The notes below the pieces were generated by a model that was not told the DNA's origin, searched no databases, and worked only from the letters and a program-made list of their open reading frames with translations. From Timema cristinae (taxonomy: Eukaryota; Arthropoda; Insecta; Phasmatodea; Timematidae): a DNA stretch of 64,000 nucleotides. A program made the translations under genes and the position numbers. Below, in pieces: positions 44,410-54,639 of the stretch. The first letter of the stretch is position 1. Each line of letters starts with the position of its first letter. Location: assembly GCA_039000515.1 (NCBI GenBank), contig JBCFYV010000024.1, positions 10,470,969-10,534,968 on the forward strand, in the 5' to 3' direction.

Positions 44410-45383
44410 TTTGGAGGTCGTGGGTCAGCTGCAGTTGTTGGGGTCTTGATGGAGCGTGTCGTCCCTGTTGCCGGATTTTTAGCCAGGTCACGTTCCACAG
44501 ATACAGCCCTAGTTATAAGTTCTTCTAATTCTTGAGGGTGTGGGGCTCGCAGAAAAGGTCTTAGTCCTGGTCGGACCAATTCAATTAACAGTGGTATTAT
44601 CTCTGATGATGGCGTTGTGGGGGACAAGCGTTGATACAGCCGTACTTTGTGCCGAAGGAATATCTCAACGGGCTCAGTCTGTGTTTGTTCCTTTCCGTAT
44701 AGCTCTGCGTGGAGAGAGGCTATGGTGGTTGTACTGGCGAAGTGGTGCGTTAGTCGTTGCTTGAACTCTTCCCAAGTCGTTATATATTCGCCATATAGCT
44801 TCCACCACTGAGCGGCGGTGTCTTTAAGCTGCCGTTGGGTGGTAGGTACCCATTCTAGCGGGTCTACTCGAGCGGTCCTGAGCTGAACCTCACAGCGTTG
44901 GGTAAAAGTAGTAGGGTCTTCATGCCCTCGACCGTGAAAGTCTGGTAGAGTTGGTAGGTGGTAAGAGCTTGAGCACTGGCGTTGGTAGGTGGCAGTCAGG
45001 TGCGGCTGGTATGGTGGTGCGCTGGCAGTTGTTGAGGTGGACCGTTGGCACGGCGGACATCGGAAGAATAGGCCCCTGAGGTCTCTAGGCTCATTTTTCC
45101 AGCCCAGGCACTGGTAGTGGTAGTATTGCCTACAGTCCTCGCAGACAACCTCTCGGCCATCTTCTCCAGTACAGGTTAACCCTGGGCAATACCGTACTTC
45201 CACTGGTGCTTCGGTGCAGGTGGTGCACCGGTAGGCTGGTTCATTGATGTCACGTGGCTCGTCTGCCCAGCCAATGCAAAGGTTGTGGTAGGGCTTTTGG
45301 CAGTTTGTGCAGGTTACATAATGTCGGTCCCCTCCTGGGGTACACGATGGGTTGTTACACTTTTGACTTCTAGTCATAACCAT
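44262..45383 (-). CDS. Gypsy Gag with two N-terminal PHD-like zinc fingers
   Basis: A 373-residue structural protein expected to form the particle and bind RNA. Residues 9-56 (C9, C14, C25, C28, H33, C36, C53, C56) and 66-112 (C66, C71, C81, C84, H89, C92, C109, C112) both fit the C4HC3 PHD pattern and share C(I/L)GW..EPRD. The capsid-type region follows (AAQWWKLYGEYITTWEEFKQ, about 190-210). A C-terminal zinc knuckle follows (CYHCPGYHFHRDC, a CX2CX3HX4C variant one residue shorter than usual). The start MVMTRSQK is just downstream of the 18-bp repeat leader. Its last 148 bases overlap pol in the -1 frame. PHD fingers bind histone tails in host proteins; whether they do so here is inference. 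Confidence 0.9.
   Translation of the reverse strand: MVMTRSQKCNNPSCTPGGDRHYVTCTNCQKPYHNLCIGWADEPRDINEPAYRCTTCTEAPVEVRYCPGLTCTGEDGREVVCEDCRQYYHYQCLGWKNEPRDLRGLFFRCPPCQRSTSTTASAPPYQPHLTATYQRQCSSSYHLPTLPDFHGRGHEDPTTFTQRCEVQLRTARVDPLEWVPTTQRQLKDTAAQWWKLYGEYITTWEEFKQRLTHHFASTTTIASLHAELYGKEQTQTEPVEIFLRHKVRLYQRLSPTTPSSEIIPLLIELVRPGLRPFLRAPHPQELEELITRAVSVERDLAKNPATGTTRSIKTPTTAADPRPPKCYHCPGYHFHRDCPVLNQRYPEKDRSGNAKPEDNRAPPLVNRNQGRHQ
44291..44331 (-). promoter_or_regulatory. -1 ribosomal frameshift signal between gag and pol
   Basis: On the minus strand the gag frame reads TCG GGA AAC, giving the canonical slippery heptamer G-GGA-AAC (44325-44331). After a 6-base spacer a 7-bp stem forms between CCAGAGG (44312-44318) and CCTCTGG (44291-44297). 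GGCCC in the loop can pair with GGGCC at 44273-44277 downstream, which would make an H-type pseudoknot. Pol is in exactly the -1 frame (GGG AAA CGC). The pseudoknot is predicted by hand only. Confidence 0.85.
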
Positions 45384-45392
45384 CTTGTCTAC

Positions 45393-45612
45393 TTTGGTGA
45401 GGTAGTCTTCTTTGGTGAGGTAGTCTTTTTTTTGGTGAGGTAGTCTTCTTTGGTGAGGTAGTCTTCTTTGGTGAGGTAGTCTTCTTGGGTGAGGTAGTCT
45501 TCTTTGGTGAGGTAGTCTTCTTTGGTGAGGTAGTCTTTTTTTTTTTGGTGAGGTAGTCTTCTTTGGTGAGGTAGTCTTCTTTGGTGAGGTAGTTTTCTTT
45601 GGTGAGGTAGTT
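45393..45612 (-). repeat. 18-bp tandem repeats in the gag leader
   Basis: About 12 units of GGTGAGGTAGTCTTCTTT, two with T-run expansions (near 45426 and 45537), between the primer site and the gag start. 18 is a multiple of three, which makes spurious YLTKED-type frames. Confidence 0.95.
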
Positions 45613-45708
45613 TGGGCGCCACCGGGTTTTGTTCACTCCCGGAAGTGTTGTGTGGTGTTCTGGGGTCGTGTAGTCGGTCCGTTGGACATCCGTCCCGTGT
45701 CTTGAGTT

Positions 45709-45725
45709 GCCCCACGTTGGGCCCA
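45709..45725 (-). other. Primer binding site, tRNA-Lys type
   Basis: On the minus strand, 4 bases after the LTR end, TGGGCCCAACGTGGGGC. It equals the tRNA-Lys(1,2) primer site TGGCGCCCAACGTGGGGC except for one missing C, so reverse transcription is probably primed by tRNA-Lys. Confidence 0.85.
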
Positions 45726-45729
45726 GAAC

Positions 45730-46741
45730 TCTTATCCCATGTCTTGTGGTTTCGAGGGAGGTAGCTGGTTTTACTGGAACTGCAGCTTCCGACTGGCCTT
45801 TGTGATTAGGTACCGGTCTCGTGGGTCTTGTGGGTGGGGGTAAGGGAGAGAGATGGGGGAGAAAACGTAGGCGGGTTGGGGGTGGCTAGGGGATGTAAAT
45901 GATAGCCCTCAGGGGTTAAAGGGGAAATTGGAGTAGGGGGAGTCGGGTGGTCGGTGAGAGGGGAAGACGAGGGGAGGCCTGAGATGACTCGGCGGCAGGG
46001 ATGCTGGGAGATGTGGGCGCAGTGTGTGGGTGTTCGGGGGTCTGGTGGTTGTAGACGGGAACGTAGAGAATGGGTCCACGAGTTGAGTACTGTTTGGTCG
46101 GTGCTGTTTTCTCCAGGGTCTTCCGTCGGTGGGCTTTGCCGGCGCGGCGAGTGTAGACCATCCCGTGATGACGAGGACAAGTGGATGGGGAAGGGTGGAG
46201 AGGTAGGATAGAGTCCCGGCAACGTAAAGTCGCGGTGGGAGGTAGGATAGCTTCCCGGCAACGTTAAGTCGCGGTGGGAGGTAGGGTAGCGTCCCGGCAA
46301 CGTAAAGTCGCGGTGGGAGGTAGGGTAGATTCCCGGCAACGTAAAGTCGCGGTGGGAGGTAGGGTAGATTGCGGTGGAATGAGAATAGCGATGACACTTG
46401 CTGCAAACGACGATTTATTGGCTCTTTCGTATGAGTGTGGTTCCCCAAGGTTGGCTCACCACTGAACTCGAATCAAGATTTCACCGGGTTATATACCCTC
46501 CGCTGCTGCCTGGCCTGGTCCAATCAGAGAAGAGGGAGCTTCCCATTGGTTCGGGAAAACGAAAGTGCTATTGGCCGCCAAGCGAGCCAATAGGAAGAAG
46601 GGAGTTGATTATACAGGTAAGAGCGTCACGGACGGCTCAGACAACATGGACTGTGGGCCGGACCGGCAGTAGGGAGGAGAGGGTGAAGCGGCCGGTGCAA
46701 GTGCGAAGGAAAGAAGGCTGCCTGAACAGAGAGGCACATCA
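45730..46741 (-). repeat. 5' LTR of the Gypsy element (1012 bp)
   Basis: Begins TGATGTGCCTC (46741 inward) and ends GGGATAAGA, one base different from the 3' LTR end. It includes promoter, poly(A) signal and the 39-bp repeats (46200-46372). It differs from the other LTR at about seven positions by eye (single-G indels near 45877, 45938, 46057, 46316 and 46676, and T/C near 45950). Confidence 0.95.
46414..46595 (-). promoter_or_regulatory. Gypsy LTR promoter and poly(A) signal
   Basis: On the minus strand, several CCAAT/ATTGG boxes (46519-46595) precede a TATA box (GGGTATATAACCC, core 46489-46495). AATAAA follows 70 bp later (46414-46419). This order places the transcription start near 46460 and R up to about 46390. 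The same sites are at 39864 and 39789 in the 3' LTR. Confidence 0.7.
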
Positions 46742-46745
46742 TCAT

Positions 46746-47189
46746 TAGTTAGGTTAAAGTCATATTTATTTGCTTAGTTAAAATATTTAAATTAGTAATA
46801 TTTTTATTGTAAAATATTTAATTTCGAATGATTGATTACAAATATAATACTTCAGGTATTGTTCTCAAGTTTTTGGATTCATCTTTTCTAATATCTTGCA
46901 CCAAAAGTTTTCAGACTTTAGAAACAAAAACATAAAATTGTTACAAGAAATATTACTAAAATGATATTTTGAAAAATACGCTGGAATAGACAAAAAGCTA
47001 TGGTTAGCACACTATTATTTATTATTTTGGCCTTATTTTTGTTTTGTTTTAATTTACCCTTTCAAACTTCATTATAGTTATAAGTTTATATAGATGATTA
47101 ACATGAGTAGGGGTATTAACATGTGAGAGCAAAATTAGAGTAAATATGAACTAGTGGTACACACACACACAAACTAAATATGTCAGAAG
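46746..47189. other. AT-rich intron segment
   Basis: No feature seen except a short (CA)n near 47160. Confidence 0.5.
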
Positions 47190-47480
47190 TGGTATTTTTT
47201 ATTACTGTTTTAATACCTGTTCTGGTTGTTCTGGTTGTACGAATATATGATAATTACTCTAAAGGGATATGGATGAGGAAGGAAGCATTTTAGGGGCAAT
47301 CCAACCACATTTACATGAATTAAGAGTAGGAAACCATTTAGGAGAAAACATCCTCAGTAGAACCTACCAAGATTCGAACCACTAAATCCCCGTCATTAGG
47401 TCAGTCTAACAAAAGAGTGATGGCTTAGATTATCCAGCCACTGAAGCAGGTAACAACTGGGATTCAAACCATTGGTTAGT
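47190..47480 (-). repeat. tRNA-derived SINE, diverged
   Basis: Same body as 1-215. The degraded tail is near 47210, the body follows, and B-box-like GGTTCGAATCTTGG is on the minus strand near 47375. A second head-like segment lies near 47465 (GGTTTGAATCCCAG on the minus strand). Confidence 0.65.
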
Positions 47481-47871
47481 CTCAAGTGAATTACATAATA
47501 TTCAAGTCCAAACAATGTTATATCTACAAATGCATTTACTGTGAAAATTAGAAAGCTAATATAACAAATATTTTTGCTCTAAGACAAATTTGTTATAAGT
47601 AATTAGGTTAGTTAGTAAACTGAATTTTTCTTATGGTACTCTTCTTAACTTTGTTACTCACACGGTTAGGAACACTTCGTTTATAAAATAGTATATTATG
47701 CTAATTTGTGTCAATTGAAAACTAAAAATTTTATTTTTCAAATAGTTTAGAAACTATAATGAGTAAACTCAATGAATATATAAAGATGGTAAGGATATAT
47801 TTACATCTCTTTTCCCACTTGGCTAAGAAATATTTTTTTTTTTAATTGAACCACTTTGAGGTTATATTGAT
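47481..47871. other. AT-rich intron segment
   Basis: Nothing recognised. The last 20 bases lead into the minisatellite. Confidence 0.5.
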
Positions 47872-50228
47872 GACTAGCTGCATGGATAAGCTATGTTGTC
47901 AATCTCAATCATCTCTCTCCTAACTACATGTATAAGCTAGTGTTGTCAATCTCAATCATCTCTCTCCTAACTACATGATAAGCTAGTGTTGTCAATCTCA
48001 ATCATCTCTCTCCTAACTACATGTATATAGCTAGTGTTGTCATCTCAATCATCTCTCCCAACTGCATGGATAAGCTAGTGTTGTCAATCTCAATCATCTC
48101 TCTCCTAACTACATGGATAAGCTAGTGTTGTCAATCTCAATCATCTCTCTCCTAACTCATGGATAAGCTAGTGTTGTCAATCTCAATCATCTCTCTCCTA
48201 ACTGCATGGATAAGCTAGTGTTGTCAATCTCAATCATCTCTCTCCTAACTGCATGGATAAGCTAGTGTTGTCAATCTCAATCATCTCTCTCCTAACTGCA
48301 TGGATAAGCTAGTGTTGTCAATCTCAATCATCTCTCTCCTAACTACATGGATAAGCTAGTGTTGTCAATCTCAATCATCTCTCCCCTAACTGCATGGATA
48401 AGCTCTAGTGTTGTCAATCTCAATCATCTCTCTCTAACTACATGTATAAGCTAGTGTTGTCAATCTCAATCATCTCTCTCCTAACTACATGGATAAGCTA
48501 GTGTTGTCAATCTCAATCATCTCTCTCCTAACTGCATGGATAAGCTAGTGTTGTCAATCTCAATCATCTCTCTAACTCATGTATAAGCTAGTGTTGTCAA
48601 TCTCAATCATCTCTCTCCTAACTACATGGATAAGCTAGTGTTGTCAATCTCAATCATCTCTCTCCTAACTACATGGATAAGCTAGTGTTGTCAATCTCAA
48701 TCATCTCTCCCCTAATGCATGGATAAGCTAGTGTTGTCAATCTCAATCATCTCTCTCCTAACTGCATGGATAAGCTAGTGTTGTCAATCTCAATCATCTC
48801 TCTCCTAACTACATGGATAAGCTAGTGTTGTCAATCTCAATCATCTCTCTCCTAACTACATGTATAAGCTAGTGTTGTCAGTCTCAATCATCTCTCCCCA
48901 ACTGCATGGATAAGCTAGTGTTGTCAATCTCAATCATCTCTCTCCTAACTACATGGATAAGCTAGTGTTGTCAATCTCAATCATCTCTCTCCTAACTACA
49001 TGGATAAGCTAGTGTTGTCAATCTCAATCATCTCTCTCCTAACTGCATGGATAAGCTAGTGTTGTCAATCTCAATCATCTCTCTCCTAACTACATGTATA
49101 AGCTAGTGTTGTCAATCTCAATCATCTCTCTCCTAACTACATGGATAAGCTAGTGTTGTCAATCTCAATCATCTCTCTCCTAACTGCATGGATAAGCTAG
49201 TGTTGTCAATCTCAATCATCTCTCCTCCTAACTACATGGTATTAATCTTAGTGTGTTGTCAATCTCAATCATCTCTCTCCTAACTACATGGATAAGCTAG
49301 TGTTGTCAAATTCTATCTCAATCATCTCATCCCCTTTTAACTACATGGATAAGCTAGTGTTGTCAATCTCAATCATCTCTCCCTAAATGCATGGATAAGC
49401 TAGTGTTGTCAATCTCAATCATCTCTCCCCTAACTGCATGGATAAGCTAGTGTTGTCAATCTCAATCATCTCTCCTCTAACTGCATGGATAAGCTCTAGT
49501 GTTGTCAATCTCAATCATCTCTCTCCCTACTACATGGATAAGCTAGTGTTGTCAATCTCAATCATCTCTCTCCTAACTGCATGGATAAGCTAGTGTTGTC
49601 AATCTCAATCATCTCTCTCCTAACTACATGAATAAGCTAGTGTTGTCAATCTCAATCATCTCTCTCCTAACTGCATGGATAAGCTAGTGTTGTCAATCTC
49701 AATCATCTCTCTCCTAACTACTTGGATAAGCTCTAGTGTTGTCAATCTCAATCATCTCTCTCCTAACTACATGGATAAGCTAGTGTTGTCAATCTCAATC
49801 ATCTCTCTCCTAACTACATGGATAAGCTAGTGTTGTCAATCTCAATCATCTCTCTCCTAACTGCATGGATAAGCTAGTGTTGTCAATCTCAATCATCTCT
49901 CTCCTAACTGCATGGATAAGCTAGTGTTGTCAATCTCAATCATCTCTCTCCTAACTACATGGATAAGCTAGTGTTGTCAATCTCAATCATCTCTCTCCTA
50001 ACTGCATGGATAAGCTAGTGTTGTCAATCTCAATCATCTCTCTCCTAACTACATGGATAAGCTAGTGTTGTCAATCTCAATCATCTCTCTCCTAACTGCA
50101 TGGATAAGCTAGTGTTGTCAATCTCAATCATCTCTCTCCTAACTGCATGGATAAGCTAGTGTTGTCAATCTCAATCATCTCTCTCCTAACTACATGGATA
50201 AGCTCTAGTGTTGTCAATCACAATCATC
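47872..50228. repeat. 47-bp minisatellite, about 50 units
   Basis: Each unit runs CTAACT(A/G)CATGGATAAG, then CTAGTGTTGTCAATCTCAAT and CATCTCTCTC. The main variable site is ACTACATG versus ACTGCATG; the two forms are mixed without a strict order. Minor indels (an extra CT in AAGCTCTAG, lost bases) and one disturbed zone near 49220-49340 occur. The unit length is not a multiple of three and holds stop codons, so it is not coding. Confidence 0.97.
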
Positions 50229-50590
50229 TTTATCCAGGTCCAAAGTGAGTTCATTAATTCAACATTATGCACACAATTTTTATTTAATTAGAGTTTAAAT
50301 TTATTTTAAATTAGCAGAAGTACCCAGCATTATCCCTGGCAACACTTTTCTTGGCTTCATACAAAGAGGGGGAAAAAAGCATTTTTTTTGCCCAGTATGT
50401 ATTTTAATCAATTTAAAAAAATCAAATCCAAATGTTTAAAATCTGGCTTTAAGATACACATGTTCGTGCACAGGGGCTACTAATTTTTAAATTCCAAACC
50501 TTTGTGTGTGATAGACACCACGCAAAGCTCATGACAGACAGATACACAAACTCTTCATTTTAATAATATAGATAGAAGATAGTACATAGA
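50229..50590. repeat. Flanking repeat remnant, RTE-like 3' end
   Basis: Strings such as TACCCAGCATTATCCCTGGC (50321) and GACAGACAGATACACAAACT then TTTAATAATATAGATAG (50533-50575) resemble the 3' ends of dispersed invertebrate repeats. The class is uncertain. The minisatellite may have grown inside this element. Confidence 0.35.
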
Positions 50591-50624
50591 TGAGACATAT
50601 GTATTTTATATTCTGAAAATTGAA

Positions 50625-50715
50625 AAATGACACCTGGACACGAGAATTGAACCCGGGACCTTTGGCTTAGTAAACCAATGTTCTAACCCCGAGCTGAGTG
50701 TGCGGATGGAGTGAA
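50625..50715 (-). repeat. tRNA-like SINE head
   Basis: Minus strand: CTCGGGGTTAGAACATTGG (A box region), GGTCCCGGGTTCAATTCTCG (B box), then CCAGGTGTCATTTTT, the same junction as at 21100-21150. There is no paired acceptor stem, so it is not a working tRNA gene. Confidence 0.7.
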
Positions 50716-52196
50716 GAGGAAAAGGAACCCAACAAAGAGAGTGCAGATATCTGGTCATTGGAATGTTGTTTAAGTTCAGCAAAAGAGCAAATTAATTGTT
50801 GAATGTGAGGGTAGAAGACATATAACACAAATAGCTTAGTGCAAAACTATATTATGTACACTTTAGTGTAAAACTGTAGTAATTACATTTTTAAAGTGCC
50901 TATTTAACTTATTTATCTGATAGGAAAGAAATGCTTGTCTCGCTATGGTACACTAAGGTCAAAACCAAGTCAATGGCTGCTTTCCAGATGGGAAGGGAAT
51001 TTAAATGGAGGAGGGAGGGAAGGGTGGGGGGTTAGAGCTAAAACTCCCAACAGTATTTTCATGAATGCCACTTTAAAACTGTTCTTATATCAAAATGGAT
51101 CATATTTAATTCATCACTCCTTACTTATCCCATATTAATTTATTACAGCTCAATTTTGTATAAATGTTATTAAAAAGAAAAAATTTAGTTCCTAAAACAT
51201 GTGTCATCCCCTATAAAATATTAACTACTAATTCAAATATAATGATTTGTTTTATTTTAACTATTCGAGTCTTATCTTAATTTTGAAACTTTTTTAATGT
51301 TAATAAATAATAACTATTTTATTATTATTTAATTCTCAAAATCATGTGTTAATTGAACTCAAGTTTGGCTTGATAGGCAGGATCTTTCTGAGAAGCTCAT
51401 TTGAGCTCCACTTTAATGAACTGCAGACCCACACTGAAAGAGGAACTAGTTCATCAATAGGTGTAAGAATCGAAACTAACTCCGGGTTTAAATTAAAAAT
51501 TCAGCTTGGTTTCCGCCACCTCGCCCCACTTGTTAACAAACTAGCCATCATTCTATGTTAATAAAACAAAGAAAATGTGTGTCTGTCTGTCGTGAGGGTT
51601 GCGTGTTCTACCCCACACCAAGGCCTGACATTCAAACATTAGTAGAGACTGTGTACAAACATGTGCACCTCGAAGCCGGCATTTTAAAATTTGATCTTTT
51701 TAAAATTAATTAAAAACTGGCCCAGAAGAAATAAAAGGAAGACTTTTTTTGTGTGTGTGAAGCAAAGAAAAGCATTGCCCGAGTTACTTCTGTAGTCTAT
51801 TATAAGAACCCTGCATGAAGGGCTGTATTTAATAATTCAAACAGTTACAGGATCTATTTACCTGTATTAAGACACCAATTCATAATAATATGCTGATGTT
51901 ACTTTGGACAGTGCTGATAAGAGGTTAGTCATAATCTTAACAGTAGGAATGGGCCCTTGAATCCTTTAATCCCTTGAATACTTAAGGATATTCGAGATTT
52001 GTGGATCCAATAAAAATTTTTAATTCAAGACTCAGATTGTGTTTTTGTCCCCCACCTCCCCCCAAGTAGAATTTGTTTTAGAGCGCTAATACTGCTAATG
52101 GGTGGTTCAGAACCTATTATAATTATAGAATTAACTTAACAACCAGACCCCAGACCAGTAATTTAACACTTAACTGAATGTATGAATGTTATAATG
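50716..52196. other. Intron segment, no gene
   Basis: Mostly AT-rich. CAGTAGGAATGGGCCC near 51941 resembles a hAT-type MITE end, but the other end was not established. The open frames at 50935-51138 and 51346-51561 have no recognisable domain. Confidence 0.4.
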
Positions 52197-52401
52197 AATG
52201 GATTATATTATTATTAGCACCGCGTCTTACTACCCGTTCGGGTTATACGCACTTACGCTAATGTGTAATGGTAGGGTGATTGTGAGATGAAATGAAGGAC
52301 CTACAGTTTAACGTTGAATCCGAACCACGGTGGCGGCCTGGCATTCCACACATTCACAAGATGTCTTGTCAGAGGTGTAGGAAGGGTTTCAATGGATTAT
52401 A
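52197..52401 (-). mobile_element. 5'-truncated SINE with 11-bp TSD
   Basis: The insert 52208-52390 (183 bp) is the tail and part of the body of the 9487-9787 family, flanked by AATGGATTATA at 52197-52207 and 52391-52401. The head is missing. Confidence 0.9.
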
Positions 52402-53202
52402 AGAAAGAATGTTAACATTTAGTTACTAGTTGTATTCCATATTATATTATATTTATATTTCTTCTTAAGTTCATAATAATTATTCCAAGATTCGAATTTA
52501 GGTTTGAGATTTAAAGATAAATTGGAGATTCGGATTTTTAAAATAGTGGGTTTGACTCAACTTTAAATAATAGTTTAATTTATTCAATGTTGGACCATAA
52601 AAATATGTTTGTACTTTTTAAACCTCACTTACAGCTATCGTTACACTATACCGACCAATTCTGAACCATCAATCTGGCAAAATTGTGAGGATCAGTCACA
52701 ATCTATCAAGCCTTTAAAATGTATCTACCATTTCCTTTTTGCGTTATTATGATGAAAGATATGCCTGAAACTTTAAGTTATTTGTAATAAGTCTCTGTGA
52801 AGAAGAAAAATTAAGATAAGAGGCAAGAACTATGTCAAGAATGTCTGAATAAATTAAGAAAGAAGTTTACTTGATGTATATCAAGGCATAGCTAATTTAA
52901 CTTTGTTTCATAAATTTAATTGTATTTTATTCTGTTTTAAAGTACACCTTTTGTCTTTAGTCACTTGTTTTATAATCAATATAGCTAGTATTTTAAAATT
53001 ATGTTGCAAATCAAATAATGAACATGTAACAAATTAAAGTTTTAATATCGAAAGAAAATTAATCGTTCATAAAATAGTCTTGGTAAATATTGTTGTAGAC
53101 TTATTACTGAGAACTTATAATGTTCTAGTTAATTAATGCATGTATTCATATGTCAAGTCATATTATTTGCAACTGTAACTTTTGATAGATATTGTAAATA
53201 CC
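52402..53202. other. AT-rich intron segment
   Basis: No feature recognised. Confidence 0.5.
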
Positions 53203-53301
53203 TATAAAATAGCATTGTTTAAAAATGAGGTGGCCCAATGGCTACATAATTTTATAATAAAGGAAATCGATAAAACTAAAGAAAAATATAAAATAGCATT
53301 G
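53203..53301 (-). repeat. 69-bp Penelope-like 3' end insertion with 15-bp TSD
   Basis: 53218-53286 matches the terminus of the Penelope-like element at 57166 (TTTAAAAATGA(A/G)GTGG and CATAATTTTATAATAA-like strings). It is flanked by TATAAAATAGCATTG at 53203-53217 and 53287-53301. It is a minimal 5'-truncated retrocopy. Confidence 0.85.
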
Positions 53302-53955
53302 ATAATATAGTTAAAGATATAAAATGATAGAATAATTGTAGAAAAATAAAGCAAAAGTAAAAGAAAAACATGCACTTATATTTAAACACACTTCAATATT
53401 TCGATGTTCTTACTGCATCTTTCTCGGGAAGTAGGGGTGTGTGTGAATTCAACTTTATCAAGTCAAATTGAATAATATGGGATATTCCTGAAGTCGAATC
53501 AAAGAATGAATATTTTAAAAAATGTGTAATAATGAATAAAAATATTTCAAATATAATTAATATATTTTGTCTTGAAATAATAAATTAAGTTACTATCACA
53601 AAATGTAATTTAATTATTTTATATTATTTTCATGTAAACACTAATTCGCGATGGAAATAACCGGAAAAGGGGGGGGGGGGGGGGATAAGATTTTTTTTTT
53701 TTTTTGTGTGGCAAAACTTCTAACTGTCAAATTCAGAGTTTTAATTTCAAATCAAAGTAGAAGTGAAGTCTTCTTTTAGGAAAATGTAGTAATAATAAGA
53801 CTTGTCTTACTACTAGTACTTCCTGAGGAAGATGCAATAAAAGCATCAAACTATTTAAGTGTGTATAAATATGTGTGAGTGTGCTTTATTTTCCCACAAT
53901 TCTATTATTTTATTTATTTTATATTATATTTTGATAAATGAACTTTATTTCACAC
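53302..53955. repeat. Inverted Penelope-like terminal repeats
   Basis: 53302-53447 and 53800-53955 are imperfect inverted repeats of about 150 bp. Both arms contain the hairpin-plus-tail stretch found in the termini of the element at 55608-57166. The 350 bp between them holds no coding sequence, only a G16 and a T15 run near 53670-53705. This looks like a dead or solo Penelope-like terminal pair. Confidence 0.65.
53823..53850 (+). ncRNA. Hammerhead-ribozyme-like motif, mutated
   Basis: CTGAGGA (53823-53829) fits the CUGANGA core. A GATGC/GCATC stem follows, then CAAA where GAAA is required. The opposite arm (minus, 53402-53425) keeps CGAAA but has CCGAGAA in the first core. Each arm thus has a damaged half. 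Confidence 0.4.
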
Positions 53956-54639
53956 GTTTGATATAGTGAAATGTTATCATTGTTGACTATAATGAAATAT
54001 GTTTGTATTTTCTAAAGTTTCTTTCTACAAAAATCTTGTTACATGCACGTATGTACATGTAGATGTATGTGTGAGTAAGTTTATATGCTAAGGCACTATC
54101 ATTGTAAAACTTAGTTTCACAAACGTGTTACTAAGAAGGAATAAACATTATTTATGTTTTGATATTTATCGGTGGTCATAATGGTTGTGTTACAGTTGTT
54201 ATTTTAAGTTAATTACAGTGATTGTAATTTTACTTAAATGTAATAGTGTAAACCTTTTATGTTTTGAATGTAGTTAATACTAGAGTTGCCAAACTTAAAG
54301 TCAATAAGTGAGCAGCTAAGGTTTAGTGGCAGCATTTTATATTTGTAAAAACAATTATAACCTTCTAAAAACAATTGGGACATGCAGAATTGAAGACAAT
54401 ATAAGTAATGTTGATCCAGATAAGTTTTTAATTAAATATAATAATATTCTAAGTCAGCTTGGACTAATTTAGCTAAAAAAAAAATTGAGATATTTAGAAT
54501 GTTGATATTCAACCAATAAGTATGTTGTGCCTAAAAACCCAAAAACATTAAGAACATGATGACCATTCAAACTCTAAAATGAAATTACAGCATAGTTCCC
54601 AATTTTCCTGGCAAAAAAGTAAATTATTTTGTCATACAT
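53956..54639. other. AT-rich intron segment
   Basis: No feature recognised. Confidence 0.5.

Larger units (their letters stand above)
39105..46741 (-). mobile_element. Ty3/Gypsy LTR retrotransposon, nearly intact and young
   Basis: A 7.6 kb element transcribed on the minus strand, flanked by TCAT at 39101-39104 and 46742-46745 (4-bp target duplication). By eye the two LTRs differ at only about seven sites over 1 kb, mostly one-base indels. The order on its own strand is 5' LTR, tRNA-Lys-type primer site, 18-bp repeat leader, gag, protease-RT-RNase H, integrase, a 41-bp repeat array, a hairpin array, polypurine tract and 3' LTR. There is no env. The domain order PR-RT-RH-IN defines Ty3/Gypsy. 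The tRNA-Lys primer, long LTRs and 4-bp TSD recall the Osvaldo/Ulysses branch, but that is a guess. One frame break (pol to integrase) makes this copy probably non-autonomous. It sits in sense orientation in the large intron of the NFAT-like gene. Confidence 0.95.

Noticed and set aside
45370..45715. Lys/Asp/Thr-rich frames over the 18-bp repeats
   Set aside because: A direct product of an in-frame 18-bp tandem repeat in the gag leader. Indels change the frame and there is no start context.
47872..50228. CRISPR-like array
   Set aside because: Units are contiguous with no unique spacers, in a eukaryotic intron. It is a minisatellite.
50640..50700. Functional tRNA gene on the minus strand
   Set aside because: The A and B boxes are good, but there is no pairing acceptor stem, and the same head plus CCAGGTGTCATTTTT occurs at 21100-21150. 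It is a SINE head.
53660..53705. G16/T15 runs as a quadruplex or regulatory element
   Set aside because: Simple homopolymer runs between Penelope-like arms, with no grouped G-tracts beyond one run.
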